NCBI RefSeq assembly: GCF_900313065.1
Contig: NZ_OMPU01000015.1
Location: 49-64,048, forward strand
Source of the DNA: Kiloniella sp. EL199
GTDB lineage: Bacteria > Pseudomonadota > Alphaproteobacteria > Kiloniellales > Kiloniellaceae
Length of the DNA: 64,000 nt
Direction: 5' to 3'
The notes beneath the pieces were generated by a model, which was not told where the DNA came from, did no database searches, and saw only the letters and a list, made by a program, of their open reading frames with translations. Every line of letters begins with the position of its first letter. Positions within the stretch are counted from its first letter, which is position 1. The translations under genes and the position numbers were made by a program. Of the stretch, positions 55,693 through 63,659 are shown in pieces.

Positions 55693-56151
55693 ATGTCGGA
55701 AAAGTGGGATACGCGTTATTTAAAGTTAGCTCGGGAAGTGGCAACCTGGTCAAAAGACCGTTCCACACAGGTAGGGGCGGTTATCATTCTCGAAGATAAT
55801 ACGCCTGGACCTTATGGTTTTAACGGGTTTCCTCGCGCTGTTGATGATGATGCAGATGAACGCCATGCTCGCCCGCTGAAATATGATTGGACAGAGCATG
55901 CGGAACGCAATGCAATCTTTCATGCCGCGCGTGTTGGCGTCCGATTGAGTGGAGCCTCTATTTATGTGACCCACTTCCCCTGTTCAGACTGTTCAAGAGC
56001 AATAATCCAAAGTGGCATTAAAGAGATTATTGTTGATGCGAAAAGCAAGGATGATCCTGACTTTGCTGAACGCTGGGGGGAGATCCAAACTCAGGAAGTC
56101 ATGTTAAAGGAGGCATCAGTAACGTGGCGTTTCGCAGTTGTGAATGATTGA
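55693..56151 (+). CDS. Deoxycytidylate deaminase-like protein
   Basis: This 152-residue protein of the cytidine/deoxycytidylate deaminase fold has zinc-site HAERNAIFHAA and PCSDCSRAIIQSGIK. The DRSTQVGAVI segment is typical of dCMP deaminases (ComEB type). It deaminates dCMP to dUMP. The FosA-like gene follows 6 bp downstream, so the two are co-transcribed. Confidence 0.9.
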   Translation: MSEKWDTRYLKLAREVATWSKDRSTQVGAVIILEDNTPGPYGFNGFPRAVDDDADERHARPLKYDWTEHAERNAIFHAARVGVRLSGASIYVTHFPCSDCSRAIIQSGIKEIIVDAKSKDDPDFAERWGEIQTQEVMLKEASVTWRFAVVND

Positions 56152-56157
56152 GTAGGT

Positions 56158-56574
56158 ATGATGAAAAAGGTAACGGGGGTAAACCATATAACTCTGGCTG
56201 TGAAAGATTTAGACAGATCTATCCTGTTTTATCGGGATGTTCTCGGGCTTGATTTAAGGAAAGTTTGGCCCGGAGGGGCTTACCTTGAAGCTGGATCTTT
56301 CTGGATTTGTCTCTCACCTGACCCTGCTGCAAGGGATATACCGCATCCTGATTATACGCACATAGCCTTTAGTGTTGAGGAAGATGATTTCTTACCCTTT
56401 TGTCAGCAACTTAAAGAGTTTGGCGTTGAAATCTGGAAAGAGAACAGAAGCGAAGGTGCTTCATTCTATTTCCTCGATCCGGACCATCACAAAATGGAAC
56501 TACACGTGGGAGATCTTCAAAGTCGTCTTAGGGGGTGGAAGGTTAATTTAAATGTTGATCAAAGAAGCTTTTGA
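56158..56574 (+). CDS. fosA: FosA-like fosfomycin glutathione transferase (VOC family)
   Basis: This 138-residue vicinal-oxygen-chelate protein has the three FosA metal ligands: His in VNHITLAV, His in DYTHIAFS and Glu in HKMELHVGD. The K+-loop and phosphonate region NRSEGASFYFLDPD is well kept. FosA adds glutathione to fosfomycin. A start at the second ATG (56161) is as likely as the first. The last 32 bases overlap the convergent hydrolase gene. Chromosomal fosA homologues are common, so natural function and resistance are not proven. Confidence 0.88.
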   Translation: MMKKVTGVNHITLAVKDLDRSILFYRDVLGLDLRKVWPGGAYLEAGSFWICLSPDPAARDIPHPDYTHIAFSVEEDDFLPFCQQLKEFGVEIWKENRSEGASFYFLDPDHHKMELHVGDLQSRLRGWKVNLNVDQRSF

Positions 56575-57406
56575 TTTGTCTTAAGCTATCTTGATGGGCT
56601 TTGGCATCATAGTGATTTTTCTCAAATTGATAGGGCAGAGGCTGTGTTTTATCTCTATTACCTTCGACCTTGCTATAATTTTTATTGTCATAAAAATGTG
56701 TTACGCTAGGATAGAGAACATACTTAATGCTGTTTTTCCATTCTTTGGCTTGTGTGACAATTGTCTTGCAAGAACGATATGGGGCGAGAGGATCCTCGTC
56801 TCCAATCAAAATGAATAAAGGTGCATTCAGCTTTATAGAACTGTCACAGTTTGGATAAAGTGCTACTCCGGCTTGAAATGAAACATCATTTGGACGAACA
56901 ATATTAGTTTCGTTTAGTATTGAGAAAATTCTACTGGCACCAAGAGAAAATCCCATGACGCCTATTTTCTTGGGATTAACATATTGCTGTTTTGTAAGGT
57001 ATTGATAGGCGTTGTAGGCGTCTGTCTGGATATTTGCGTTTGGAGTATCTTGCCAATTAGTACCGCCACGTGATCCAAAACTGTCTACTAGAAGATTTAT
57101 ATATCCCCAACTGGCTAATTCTTGTCCCCATTCAAAATGAGACTTTTGCAAACCGTCACCGCTAAGTAAAGTGATGATGGCTGGGCTTTTATCACTTGTC
57201 TTGGGGCGAAACAGATATCCTTGAAGGTCCGGAGCTGGTATCGGAGTTAATGTAATTCCTTTTGCTTTTGCTTGTTTTTGCTTGAATGGAGAGGGCATTA
57301 TCGGAGCAGAAGGGAATGTTATCTTTTCTTGAGCCTTTGCTGAATTGGTAGCTGTAACTATGAAAAGCAATACTGTTGCTCTGACTATTATATGTTCGAA
57401 CTTCAT
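56543..57406 (-). CDS. Secreted dienelactone hydrolase-family protein
   Basis: Starting at the ATG at 57406 (ggggg 4 bp upstream) gives 287 residues with a signal peptide ending near TNSAKA. It is an alpha/beta hydrolase with nucleophile Ser in GVMGFSLGAS, Asp in LIGDEDPLAPY and His in SVTHFYDN. The Cys nucleophile of true dienelactone hydrolase is replaced by Ser, so a periplasmic esterase or lactonase is a better guess. Its 3' end overlaps the FosA gene. Confidence 0.85.
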   Translation of the reverse strand: MKFEHIIVRATVLLFIVTATNSAKAQEKITFPSAPIMPSPFKQKQAKAKGITLTPIPAPDLQGYLFRPKTSDKSPAIITLLSGDGLQKSHFEWGQELASWGYINLLVDSFGSRGGTNWQDTPNANIQTDAYNAYQYLTKQQYVNPKKIGVMGFSLGASRIFSILNETNIVRPNDVSFQAGVALYPNCDSSIKLNAPLFILIGDEDPLAPYRSCKTIVTQAKEWKNSIKYVLYPSVTHFYDNKNYSKVEGNRDKTQPLPYQFEKNHYDAKAHQDSLRQIKSFFDQHLN

Positions 57407-57469
57407 TATGCCCCCTTCGAACATTTGGTTCATAGGACGAGTAGCAAATTTGGCGATATTTCATTATAA

Positions 57470-58699
57470 CTATTTTTGAATAACTTGCTTTCCGTTTTTG
57501 ATCAGTTCTTGTAGGGGATTGAACCCCATGTGATAGGAAAGTTCTGCGGGATGGGTGATATCCCATATTGCGAGATCAGCGACCTTGCCTACTTCCAGAC
57601 TACCATGTGTTTTTTCCAGGCCCAATGCTTGTGCTGCGTGTAAGGTGACGCCACGCATTGTTTCTGTCGGTGTCATCTTGAAGAAAGTACAGGCCATATT
57701 CATGGCGAGTAAGAGAGAGCAACAGGGGGATGATCCGGGGTTCATGTCTGTTGCGACGGCCATTGGGACTGCATTCTCTCTGAAAAGATCAATCGACGGT
57801 TTCTTTGTTTCATTGAGGAAGTAAAAAGCACAGGGCAAGATAACCGCAACGGAGTTGGCGTCGGCCATTACTTTTACTGATTCTTCTGACACATATTCTA
57901 AATGGTCTGCTGATTTTGCTCCGTACTTTGCAGCAAGAGCTGCGCCACCCAGATCGCTAAGTTGTTCAGCGTGAAGCTTCAGGCTAAAACCTAGGTCTTT
58001 TGCTGCTTTAAAAAGCTTCTCTATTTGTGTTGGTGAGAAGGCAATTCCTTCGCAAAAACCATCAACGGCATCGGCGAGTCCAGATTTTTTAAGGTCGGGC
58101 AGTTTTTCAATTATGCTCTTGATATAAGCATCACCATCATTGTGATATTCTTCGGGAATAGTGTGGGCCCCAAGATAAGTCGTTACGACGTCAAGGGGTA
58201 AACTTTCACCAATTTTCCGGGCTACACGTAGTTGTTTCGTTTCGTTTTCCCAGTTCAGGCCATATCCGGATTTTATTTCGACAACTGTGACGCCTTCTGA
58301 CTGTAGTGATTGGGCTCGTTTTATCGCCTTGTCAAAAAGTTCTTGCTCGCTGGCGGCGCGGGTTGCTTTTACTGTGGATCTGATGCCGCCGCCTGCGCGT
58401 GCGATTTCTTCATAACTCGCACCCTCGAGGCGCATGTTAAATTCATTTATGCGTTCACCACCGTGTACGATGTGAGTGTGACAGTCTATCAGGCCCGGTG
58501 TGATCCATGACCCGTTAAGATCATTGATTTCTTTTGCTAATTTTTCTGGCGAATCCGGAAGCGTAGAGGTTTCGCCTATCCAGACGATGTTTCCGGCGGT
58601 GCTTGCTATCGCGCCATTATGAATTATGCCCAATCCAGAGCCATTCCCGGCATCGTTCATTGTGCAAAGATGACAATTTATCCAAAGGCTATCCCACAT
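57470..58699 (-). CDS. hutI: Imidazolonepropionase
   Basis: This 409-residue amidohydrolase has the metal site LIDCHTHIVHGGERINEF, KSGYGLNWENE, TYLGAHTIPEEY and FSLKLHAEQLSDLGGA, and AVATDMNPGSSPC. It opens imidazolone propionate to formiminoglutamate in histidine degradation. No hutH, hutU or hutG is present in the window, so it is separated from its pathway partners. It is monocistronic. Confidence 0.95.
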   Translation of the reverse strand: MWDSLWINCHLCTMNDAGNGSGLGIIHNGAIASTAGNIVWIGETSTLPDSPEKLAKEINDLNGSWITPGLIDCHTHIVHGGERINEFNMRLEGASYEEIARAGGGIRSTVKATRAASEQELFDKAIKRAQSLQSEGVTVVEIKSGYGLNWENETKQLRVARKIGESLPLDVVTTYLGAHTIPEEYHNDGDAYIKSIIEKLPDLKKSGLADAVDGFCEGIAFSPTQIEKLFKAAKDLGFSLKLHAEQLSDLGGAALAAKYGAKSADHLEYVSEESVKVMADANSVAVILPCAFYFLNETKKPSIDLFRENAVPMAVATDMNPGSSPCCSLLLAMNMACTFFKMTPTETMRGVTLHAAQALGLEKTHGSLEVGKVADLAIWDITHPAELSYHMGFNPLQELIKNGKQVIQK

Positions 58700-58934
58700 G
58701 ACGAACTCCGAAATTTTTAATTCAATTCATATTGTATATACAACTTTGTTTACGATGGTAAAGCTGAATTAAAATTAAATCTATCACAAGAGAGTGTAAT
58801 AACAGGCAGCAATGTATGGACATGGTCAAGCATGCTTGTTTGCTGCTTCATTTTAAGAAGCAGGGATTAACAATAATTCCTCAGATACAGTTTCTTGATT
58901 ACCAATCAGACGGGCTAATTGTTTTTAAGTCAGC

Positions 58935-59363
58935 TTATTCCGCACCAGATGGAAAGCGTTTTTCATCTTCAAACATACGCAACGCCCACAAAACCCCGAG
59001 GACGCCGCCTTTGACAAAGGGCAGGATTGCCATTGTCAAGGCAAGTGTCAGTGCGGGCCAGATTGCAACGTGCATTAATAGAGACGGTGAATAAAGCTGT
59101 TCAGTCCACATGACACCGGGCACAACAATATGTCCCACGATTGTGATGGTGAAGTAGGGGGGGATATCATCAGCCCGAATATGACTGAGTTCTTCATGAC
59201 AGTGCGAACACTCATCAATAACAGTCACATATTTCCGAAAGACTTTTCCGGTACCGCAGTGCGGACACTTTTTCCGTAGCCCACGCTTCAAGGCTTGGAA
59301 CACAGATCTTTCTTCCGGTTTTTGTGCGGCGAATTCCCCAAGGTCTTTATTGCTTTTGCTCAT
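58935..59363 (-). CDS. DUF983 family membrane protein
   Basis: This 142-residue protein has an N-terminal zinc-ribbon (KKCPHCGTGKVF ... DECSHCHEEL), then two hydrophobic helices (about 65-85 and 90-115). This is the DUF983 layout, a family often linked to haem-copper oxidase genes elsewhere; none is present here. It is convergent with none and ends 49 bp from the upstream pentapeptide gene on the same strand. Confidence 0.9.
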   Translation of the reverse strand: MSKSNKDLGEFAAQKPEERSVFQALKRGLRKKCPHCGTGKVFRKYVTVIDECSHCHEELSHIRADDIPPYFTITIVGHIVVPGVMWTEQLYSPSLLMHVAIWPALTLALTMAILPFVKGGVLGVLWALRMFEDEKRFPSGAE

Positions 59364-59411
59364 TACAACCGTTGTAAACTAAGAACCCCCGTACCTATTA
59401 ACGGGCGTAAG

Positions 59412-60005
59412 CTATTTAGATTTACAAGAAAGTGCCTTGTGAAGGGCAGAGGGCGAAATGACGCACCCCATGAGATTTGCTCTCCAGAAGTCAACGCCGT
59501 CGAGCGTCGCACCTGTTAGTATAGCTCCACGTAAATCTGCATCACTTAAATCAGCCCCGGAAAGATCTGCATCCTTGAGGTTTGCTCCGTGCAGGCTGGC
59601 CCGGACGAGATTCGCATTTGTCAGGTCTGATCCGCTAAGATCCGCCCCGGAAAAATCGGCACCAGCCATATCTGCATTCTGTAACTTTGAGCCAGGCATG
59701 ACCATATCTGAAAGGTTCAAATTATTCAGGTTTGCTCGGGCGCCCTGATTTGAATCTTGAATCCAGGCGTGATGATCAGCAAGGACTCTCAAGAGGTCTC
59801 TGGCTTTTGCTGATTTCTCTCGTGCCATATTTTCATCAACTTCAGACTGATCAATGATACTTGTATCATCTGGCAGTTGAGCCATCATGAACTGGACTCT
59901 TAATTGGCGCTTGGCATCTTCAAGATCTTTGGCCTCAATTTCACCAGTTTCAACACGTGACATAGGGTTTACTTGAATCTGGTAAGTATATCTTCTTAGG
60001 CTCAT
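59412..60005 (-). CDS. Pentapeptide-repeat protein
   Basis: This 197-residue protein has a helical N-terminal half (about 1-95) and a block of about fourteen A(D/N)LXX repeats (about residues 105-180; QNADMAGADFSGADL, ANLKDADLSGADL). These repeats form a right-handed beta helix that can mimic DNA or scaffold proteins. The N-terminal text (SLRRYTYQIQVNP) is not recognised. No quinolone-target neighbour is present. Confidence 0.87.
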   Translation of the reverse strand: MSLRRYTYQIQVNPMSRVETGEIEAKDLEDAKRQLRVQFMMAQLPDDTSIIDQSEVDENMAREKSAKARDLLRVLADHHAWIQDSNQGARANLNNLNLSDMVMPGSKLQNADMAGADFSGADLSGSDLTNANLVRASLHGANLKDADLSGADLSDADLRGAILTGATLDGVDFWRANLMGCVISPSALHKALSCKSK

Positions 60006-60402
60006 TTACCACTCCCTGCGAATTTTATTTTCAAGATCCTATCGGAAACAGAATGAACTTACGACAATTTCCTAAACAAATTATGGACAGAATGGAAAAG
60101 TCTTAAATTAAATAGGCAGATTCTGACTTTGATAATAAATTTTATAAAATGATTTTTCTTTGTGAATACTATTTTTATACGATGTTATCTTTTTATTGTT
60201 TCTTTTTAACTAATTGAAAAATATTGATGTAATGGGATTTTGTTTTCTGTTGTGTTTTTCATTTCTTATACAATTTATCTGGAATGTGAGCTATTCGGTA
60301 GGACAATTTTAATATTCTCGGGTCATAAGTTTAAGGCACGATGGGAACATTTGGATTCTTTCACTTTTCAGTTCCCCTGTTCAGCATATTGGAGGTCAGG
60401 TT
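60006..60402. other. AT-rich intergenic region
   Basis: About 400 bp, mostly AT-rich, lies between the divergent pentapeptide and response-regulator genes. It must hold both promoters. I see no gene, RNA or clear operator; a 72-codon frame across 60240-60458 looks random. Confidence 0.6.
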
Positions 60403-60828
60403 TTGTCTTGGACAGAGGACGATTGGATGAAATTAAGTGTGGCCGTCGTCGACGATAGTAAAGCTGTGCGCTCGATGATGAGGTTGATGCTTTTATCGTT
60501 GGGTGTTGGTGAAGTTTTGCTTTATGAAAACGTTAGTGAAGCGATGGATGGCATTGAAAAGAAAAAGCCTGATCTTGTAATTTCCGATTACTATATGGTG
60601 CCGGAGACAGGACTCGATTTGCTGAGACGCTTGCGTCAATCGACGGAAGAACTTACACGTGCTCTTCCCTTTTTGATGATGAGTGGTTACGAAAAAGCTG
60701 ACGCGTCGTTATCTAGTGAAATTTCTGGCTATATGCCAAAACCAGTTACAGCAGATTTAGTTAAGCATCATATTATGACAGCCTGTATTGACAGGTTCGG
60801 TGAAGAAAGTAAGTTTGGTCGCGCTTAA
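60403..60828 (+). CDS. Single-domain response regulator
   Basis: This receiver domain has acidic pocket VVDDS, phosphoacceptor D62 in VISDYYMVPETG, Ser in MMSGY and Lys in YMPKPV. I kept a TTG start with ggagg 7 bp upstream (141 residues); the ATG at 60427 also has a plausible site. No output domain is attached, so it resembles CheY-type or stand-alone regulators. A PilZ protein follows 28 bp later on the same strand, hinting at a motility or surface switch. Confidence 0.9.
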   Translation: MSWTEDDWMKLSVAVVDDSKAVRSMMRLMLLSLGVGEVLLYENVSEAMDGIEKKKPDLVISDYYMVPETGLDLLRRLRQSTEELTRALPFLMMSGYEKADASLSSEISGYMPKPVTADLVKHHIMTACIDRFGEESKFGRA

Positions 60829-60856
60829 ATAGCGTTTTATTTTAGGGTTTGGTAAA

Positions 60857-61195
60857 TTGTATCAAGAAGTTCCGTCTGTCTCTCTACAGCGATTAACCAA
60901 TAGGCGCCACGCACCTCGCCATATGGTTTCTCCGGGGACAAAAGTACGCTTGACGGCTTTCGATAACAGCTATGATTGTGAAGTTCTGGATCTTTCTTTT
61001 TGCGGGGCGCGTCTTCTTTTAGAAACCAAATTACCAATTGGTAGTCAGATTGCTTTGTCCCATGATTACTGTGGTCAAGTATTGGGTACTGTTAAATGGA
61101 ACTCGCCTGAGGAAATTGGTCTTGAACTTGGGCCAGGTGTAGGGCGTTTGTTAACACGCTGCGACACCGCCTATGTTCGCAAAAAGGATCTTTAA
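60857..61195 (+). CDS. PilZ domain protein
   Basis: This 112-residue PilZ domain has RRHAPR (RxxxR) and DLSFCGARL (DxSxxG), both c-di-GMP contacts. The TTG at 60857 is the only start that keeps the RxxxR motif; the next ATG (near 60920) would remove it. It lies 28 bp after the receiver gene, so the two are probably co-transcribed. Confidence 0.85.
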   Translation: MYQEVPSVSLQRLTNRRHAPRHMVSPGTKVRLTAFDNSYDCEVLDLSFCGARLLLETKLPIGSQIALSHDYCGQVLGTVKWNSPEEIGLELGPGVGRLLTRCDTAYVRKKDL

Positions 61196-61275
61196 TTTTT
61201 TGCAGTGTAATTATCCGGTTTTTATTCTCCGTATTCAGCGCGTTATACACTTTGAAAAACTGAATTTGAACGCGT

Positions 61276-62064
61276 TCAGCTTTTAGCTGATTTTGGATTT
61301 TGGATGCGTTCGTTCCTTTTCAGGTAGTTTTCCAGCTTTCTGACGAAGTAAGTAACGACCAATATCAGAACGAGGTACTCCAAGATCAGAAATGAATATA
61401 TTTCCAACTGTCTGTATTCATTTACGACCAGTTCCGTCGCACGTCTAGTGAGTTCACTATAGCCGATTACAGAAGCAAGGGAAGACATTTTCAGCATGTA
61501 AACAAACTGGTTTGCTAGTGGCGGGATAATTTTTCTGATTGCTTGGGGAAGAATGATCAGTCGCATTTTTTGGAAGTAAGTTAAACCCATACTTTCTGCG
61601 GCTTCGTGTTGACCAATATCAATAGATTGAATACCTGCTCTGAATATTTCAGCCTGAAAAGGGCTGTCACAAATTGCCAGTGCTATGACGCCAGCTGCAA
61701 ACAACCCGAGATCTATCCCTAAAGCAACAGGCAGGCCATAATAGGTCCATAAAATCATAACCAGCACAGGTATTGATCTGAAGACAGCAACATAAGCCAT
61801 ATTTATTGCGCGTAGGTATTTGTTACTGGAAATTCCAGGGAGACACACAAGTAACCCTGTTGTCATTGATATAAAAATAGCAACGACTGACATCTGTATT
61901 GTATCCGAGAGACCTCCGATGAGGAACTGGATGTTGTTTTGCCCAGCGAGTTTTGTCGGGTCAACTACATACCAACCCCAAGTGTAATCACCACTGCAAC
62001 CGGAAAGTAGTAATATTAGAGGTAGAGGAATAATCTGTTTGCTGAAGATTTTTGAGGTATTCAT
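61276..62064 (-). CDS. Amino-acid ABC transporter permease
   Basis: Starting at the ATG at 62064 gives 262 residues with the HisM/GlnP fold. The EAA loop is intact (HEAAESMGLTYFQKMRLIILPQAIRKIIPP). The N-terminus carries a lipobox-like LLLSGCSG followed by YTWGWYVVDP, unusual for a permease but seen in some relatives. Upstream in-frame ATGs at 62157 (with aaagg) and 62208 could extend it. No ATPase or binding-protein gene adjoins, so this is an orphan component in this window. Confidence 0.85.
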   Translation of the reverse strand: MNTSKIFSKQIIPLPLILLLSGCSGDYTWGWYVVDPTKLAGQNNIQFLIGGLSDTIQMSVVAIFISMTTGLLVCLPGISSNKYLRAINMAYVAVFRSIPVLVMILWTYYGLPVALGIDLGLFAAGVIALAICDSPFQAEIFRAGIQSIDIGQHEAAESMGLTYFQKMRLIILPQAIRKIIPPLANQFVYMLKMSSLASVIGYSELTRRATELVVNEYRQLEIYSFLILEYLVLILVVTYFVRKLENYLKRNERIQNPKSAKS

Positions 62065-62213
62065 CTGAATGGAAAAGGCCTTTGCGGCGTTAAGACTGGT
62101 TTCTGAGAGACAGGATACCACGTCGGGATGAGTATCGGTAAGCAGAGAATTTGCCATAATCTGCCTTTGTGGCATAATATTTATCGGTACATTCAAATAC
62201 AGACACATTATTG

Positions 62214-62243
62214 TGATCCAAAAGAGTGGACACGGCGTAATAA
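62214..62243 (+). promoter_or_regulatory. Candidate ECF sigma (RpoE-ChrR type) promoter
   Basis: TGATC at 62214-62218 is followed 19 bp later by TAATAA (from 62238). This resembles the TGATC -35 element of promoters used by ChrR-partnered sigma factors. It lies about 65 bp before the ChrR-like gene and would give autoregulation. Confidence 0.45.
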
Positions 62244-62305
62244 TAACTCAAGCCATAAACAAGATATAACTGGCTTGGTTAATTTTAAGCATAGAGACAA
62301 AAACA

Positions 62306-62986
62306 ATGACAGGCATCAATTCCGGGTCACTATTCAGGGATGATATCGCGGCAGTACATAAACCGCAGCATCACCCTTCTGAAGCACATCTGGTGGATTA
62401 TGTTACGGGCAGTTGTGATCACAGCTGGGAACTCTTCATTGATACTCATCTTTCTCTCTGTGCGGAATGCCGGGATCAGGTCGCCAAACTACGTGCACTT
62501 GGGGGGGCTTTGTTAGAGAAAATTTCTTATGATGACCTTCCTGATGGAATGGAAGAGAGGATCTTGGATCTTTTGGACTCTGCAGAAATTACGAATTTTC
62601 CCAAGCCTAAAAACTTGGCATTCCCTGACCTGCCAGAACCTGTGACGGCACTTTTGCCCAGTGACCCAACCGGGCTTTCCTGGGATAGTGATGTTTTGGC
62701 CGGGAGCGATGCTTTATGTCTGGGATCTGTTAAAGAAAAAGAAGATGATTCAGGCGCGAACTATTTGTTTTTACTCAGAATACCAGCCGGAGAGCGCATC
62801 TTTATAAACGGTGAGATTACCGAGCTTGGTTATCTGCTTGTGCTGAATGGTGGCCTCTTGTCTGACGAAGGAGAACTGTCAGTTGGTGATATCGCCGGAT
62901 TAGATCAGATGTGTGAAAAGCATTATGCCGTTGATGATTTGGCGTTAACCTATTGTCTTTTATTGCTGACGAAAGAAACCAAGTAA
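62306..62986 (+). CDS. chrR: ChrR-family anti-sigma factor
   Basis: This 226-residue protein has the zinc anti-sigma motif HLSLCAEC within the N-terminal domain and a C-terminal cupin domain (about 110-220; FLLRIPAGERIFINGEITELGYLLVLNGGL). In Rhodobacter, ChrR holds sigma-E until singlet oxygen releases it. The partner sigma gene is here convergent, with an 82-bp gap, instead of being upstream in one operon. Confidence 0.92.
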   Translation: MTGINSGSLFRDDIAAVHKPQHHPSEAHLVDYVTGSCDHSWELFIDTHLSLCAECRDQVAKLRALGGALLEKISYDDLPDGMEERILDLLDSAEITNFPKPKNLAFPDLPEPVTALLPSDPTGLSWDSDVLAGSDALCLGSVKEKEDDSGANYLFLLRIPAGERIFINGEITELGYLLVLNGGLLSDEGELSVGDIAGLDQMCEKHYAVDDLALTYCLLLLTKETK

Positions 62987-63041
62987 GTCGTTTAGGCCTG
63001 ACTTTCTGTTGCATCTTTTTACCAGAACAAACTTTGTCCCT

Positions 63042-63079
63042 GTAAGTTGTTAGATACTGGGTAAATTGTTAGATACTAG
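63042..63079. repeat. Short tandem duplication at the sigma-gene 3' end
   Basis: A 19-bp unit (gtaagttgttagatactgg) is repeated with two differences at 63061-63079. The second copy contains the stop codon and last codons of the ECF sigma gene. Confidence 0.75.
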
Positions 63080-63659
63080 ATCCCAGTATGCGTCTTAATT
63101 TATTGATCGCGAGTCTCAATCGGGATTTAACGGTTCCCAGAGGCAGATTTTCATGCTCGGCAATTTCTTTGTGCGTCATATCTTCATAGAAGGCGAGTTC
63201 AAGTAAATTTGCTTGATCAGCGGGAAGGCTTTCTATCGCTTCTTTAAGAAGAGCTTCGACTTCTTGATGCTCTATATCTTGATCTTGACTCGGGGTTTCA
63301 TCTATTTGATTTTGTAGATTCAATTGGCTTAGCAAATAGTCTTGATCAACAGGAACCAATTTTTGTCTGCGATAGCGATCAATACGCCGATTACGTGCAA
63401 TGGCAAAAACCCAGCTTGAAACATAGCTTTTTTCTGGGTCGTAGGATTCTGCTTGGCGCCACAGGGTAAGCATGACGTCCTGAACTAAGCCTTCTGTGAT
63501 GTTATTGTCGGTGCCAAGTTTCCGCATGTATGACATGAGTCGAGGGGCAAAATGTCTGAAAAGTTTGACAAAAGCCTCACGGTCTCTGGAATGGGCTACC
63601 AGAGCCATTAAATCTGCCTGTTGCTGAGCGCTAAGGCTATCTATAACACCATCATCCAA
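63069..63659 (-). CDS. rpoE: ECF-family RNA polymerase sigma factor
   Basis: This 196-residue sigma factor has region 2 (FRHFAPRLMSYMRKLG, LVQDVMLTLWRQAESYDPEKSYVSSWVFAIARNRRIDRYRR) and region 4 (LELAFYEDMTHKEIAEHENLPLGTVKSRLRLAINKLRRIL). The sequence is like the group partnered with ChrR anti-sigma factors. The ChrR-like gene lies convergently. It probably drives a photo-oxidative or general stress regulon, by analogy. Confidence 0.93.
   Translation of the reverse strand: MDDGVIDSLSAQQQADLMALVAHSRDREAFVKLFRHFAPRLMSYMRKLGTDNNITEGLVQDVMLTLWRQAESYDPEKSYVSSWVFAIARNRRIDRYRRQKLVPVDQDYLLSQLNLQNQIDETPSQDQDIEHQEVEALLKEAIESLPADQANLLELAFYEDMTHKEIAEHENLPLGTVKSRLRLAINKLRRILGSSI

Noticed and set aside
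60240-60458. A 72-codon frame upstream of the response regulator
   Set aside because: It has no ribosome site, overlaps the receiver gene in another frame and looks like random AT-rich coding.
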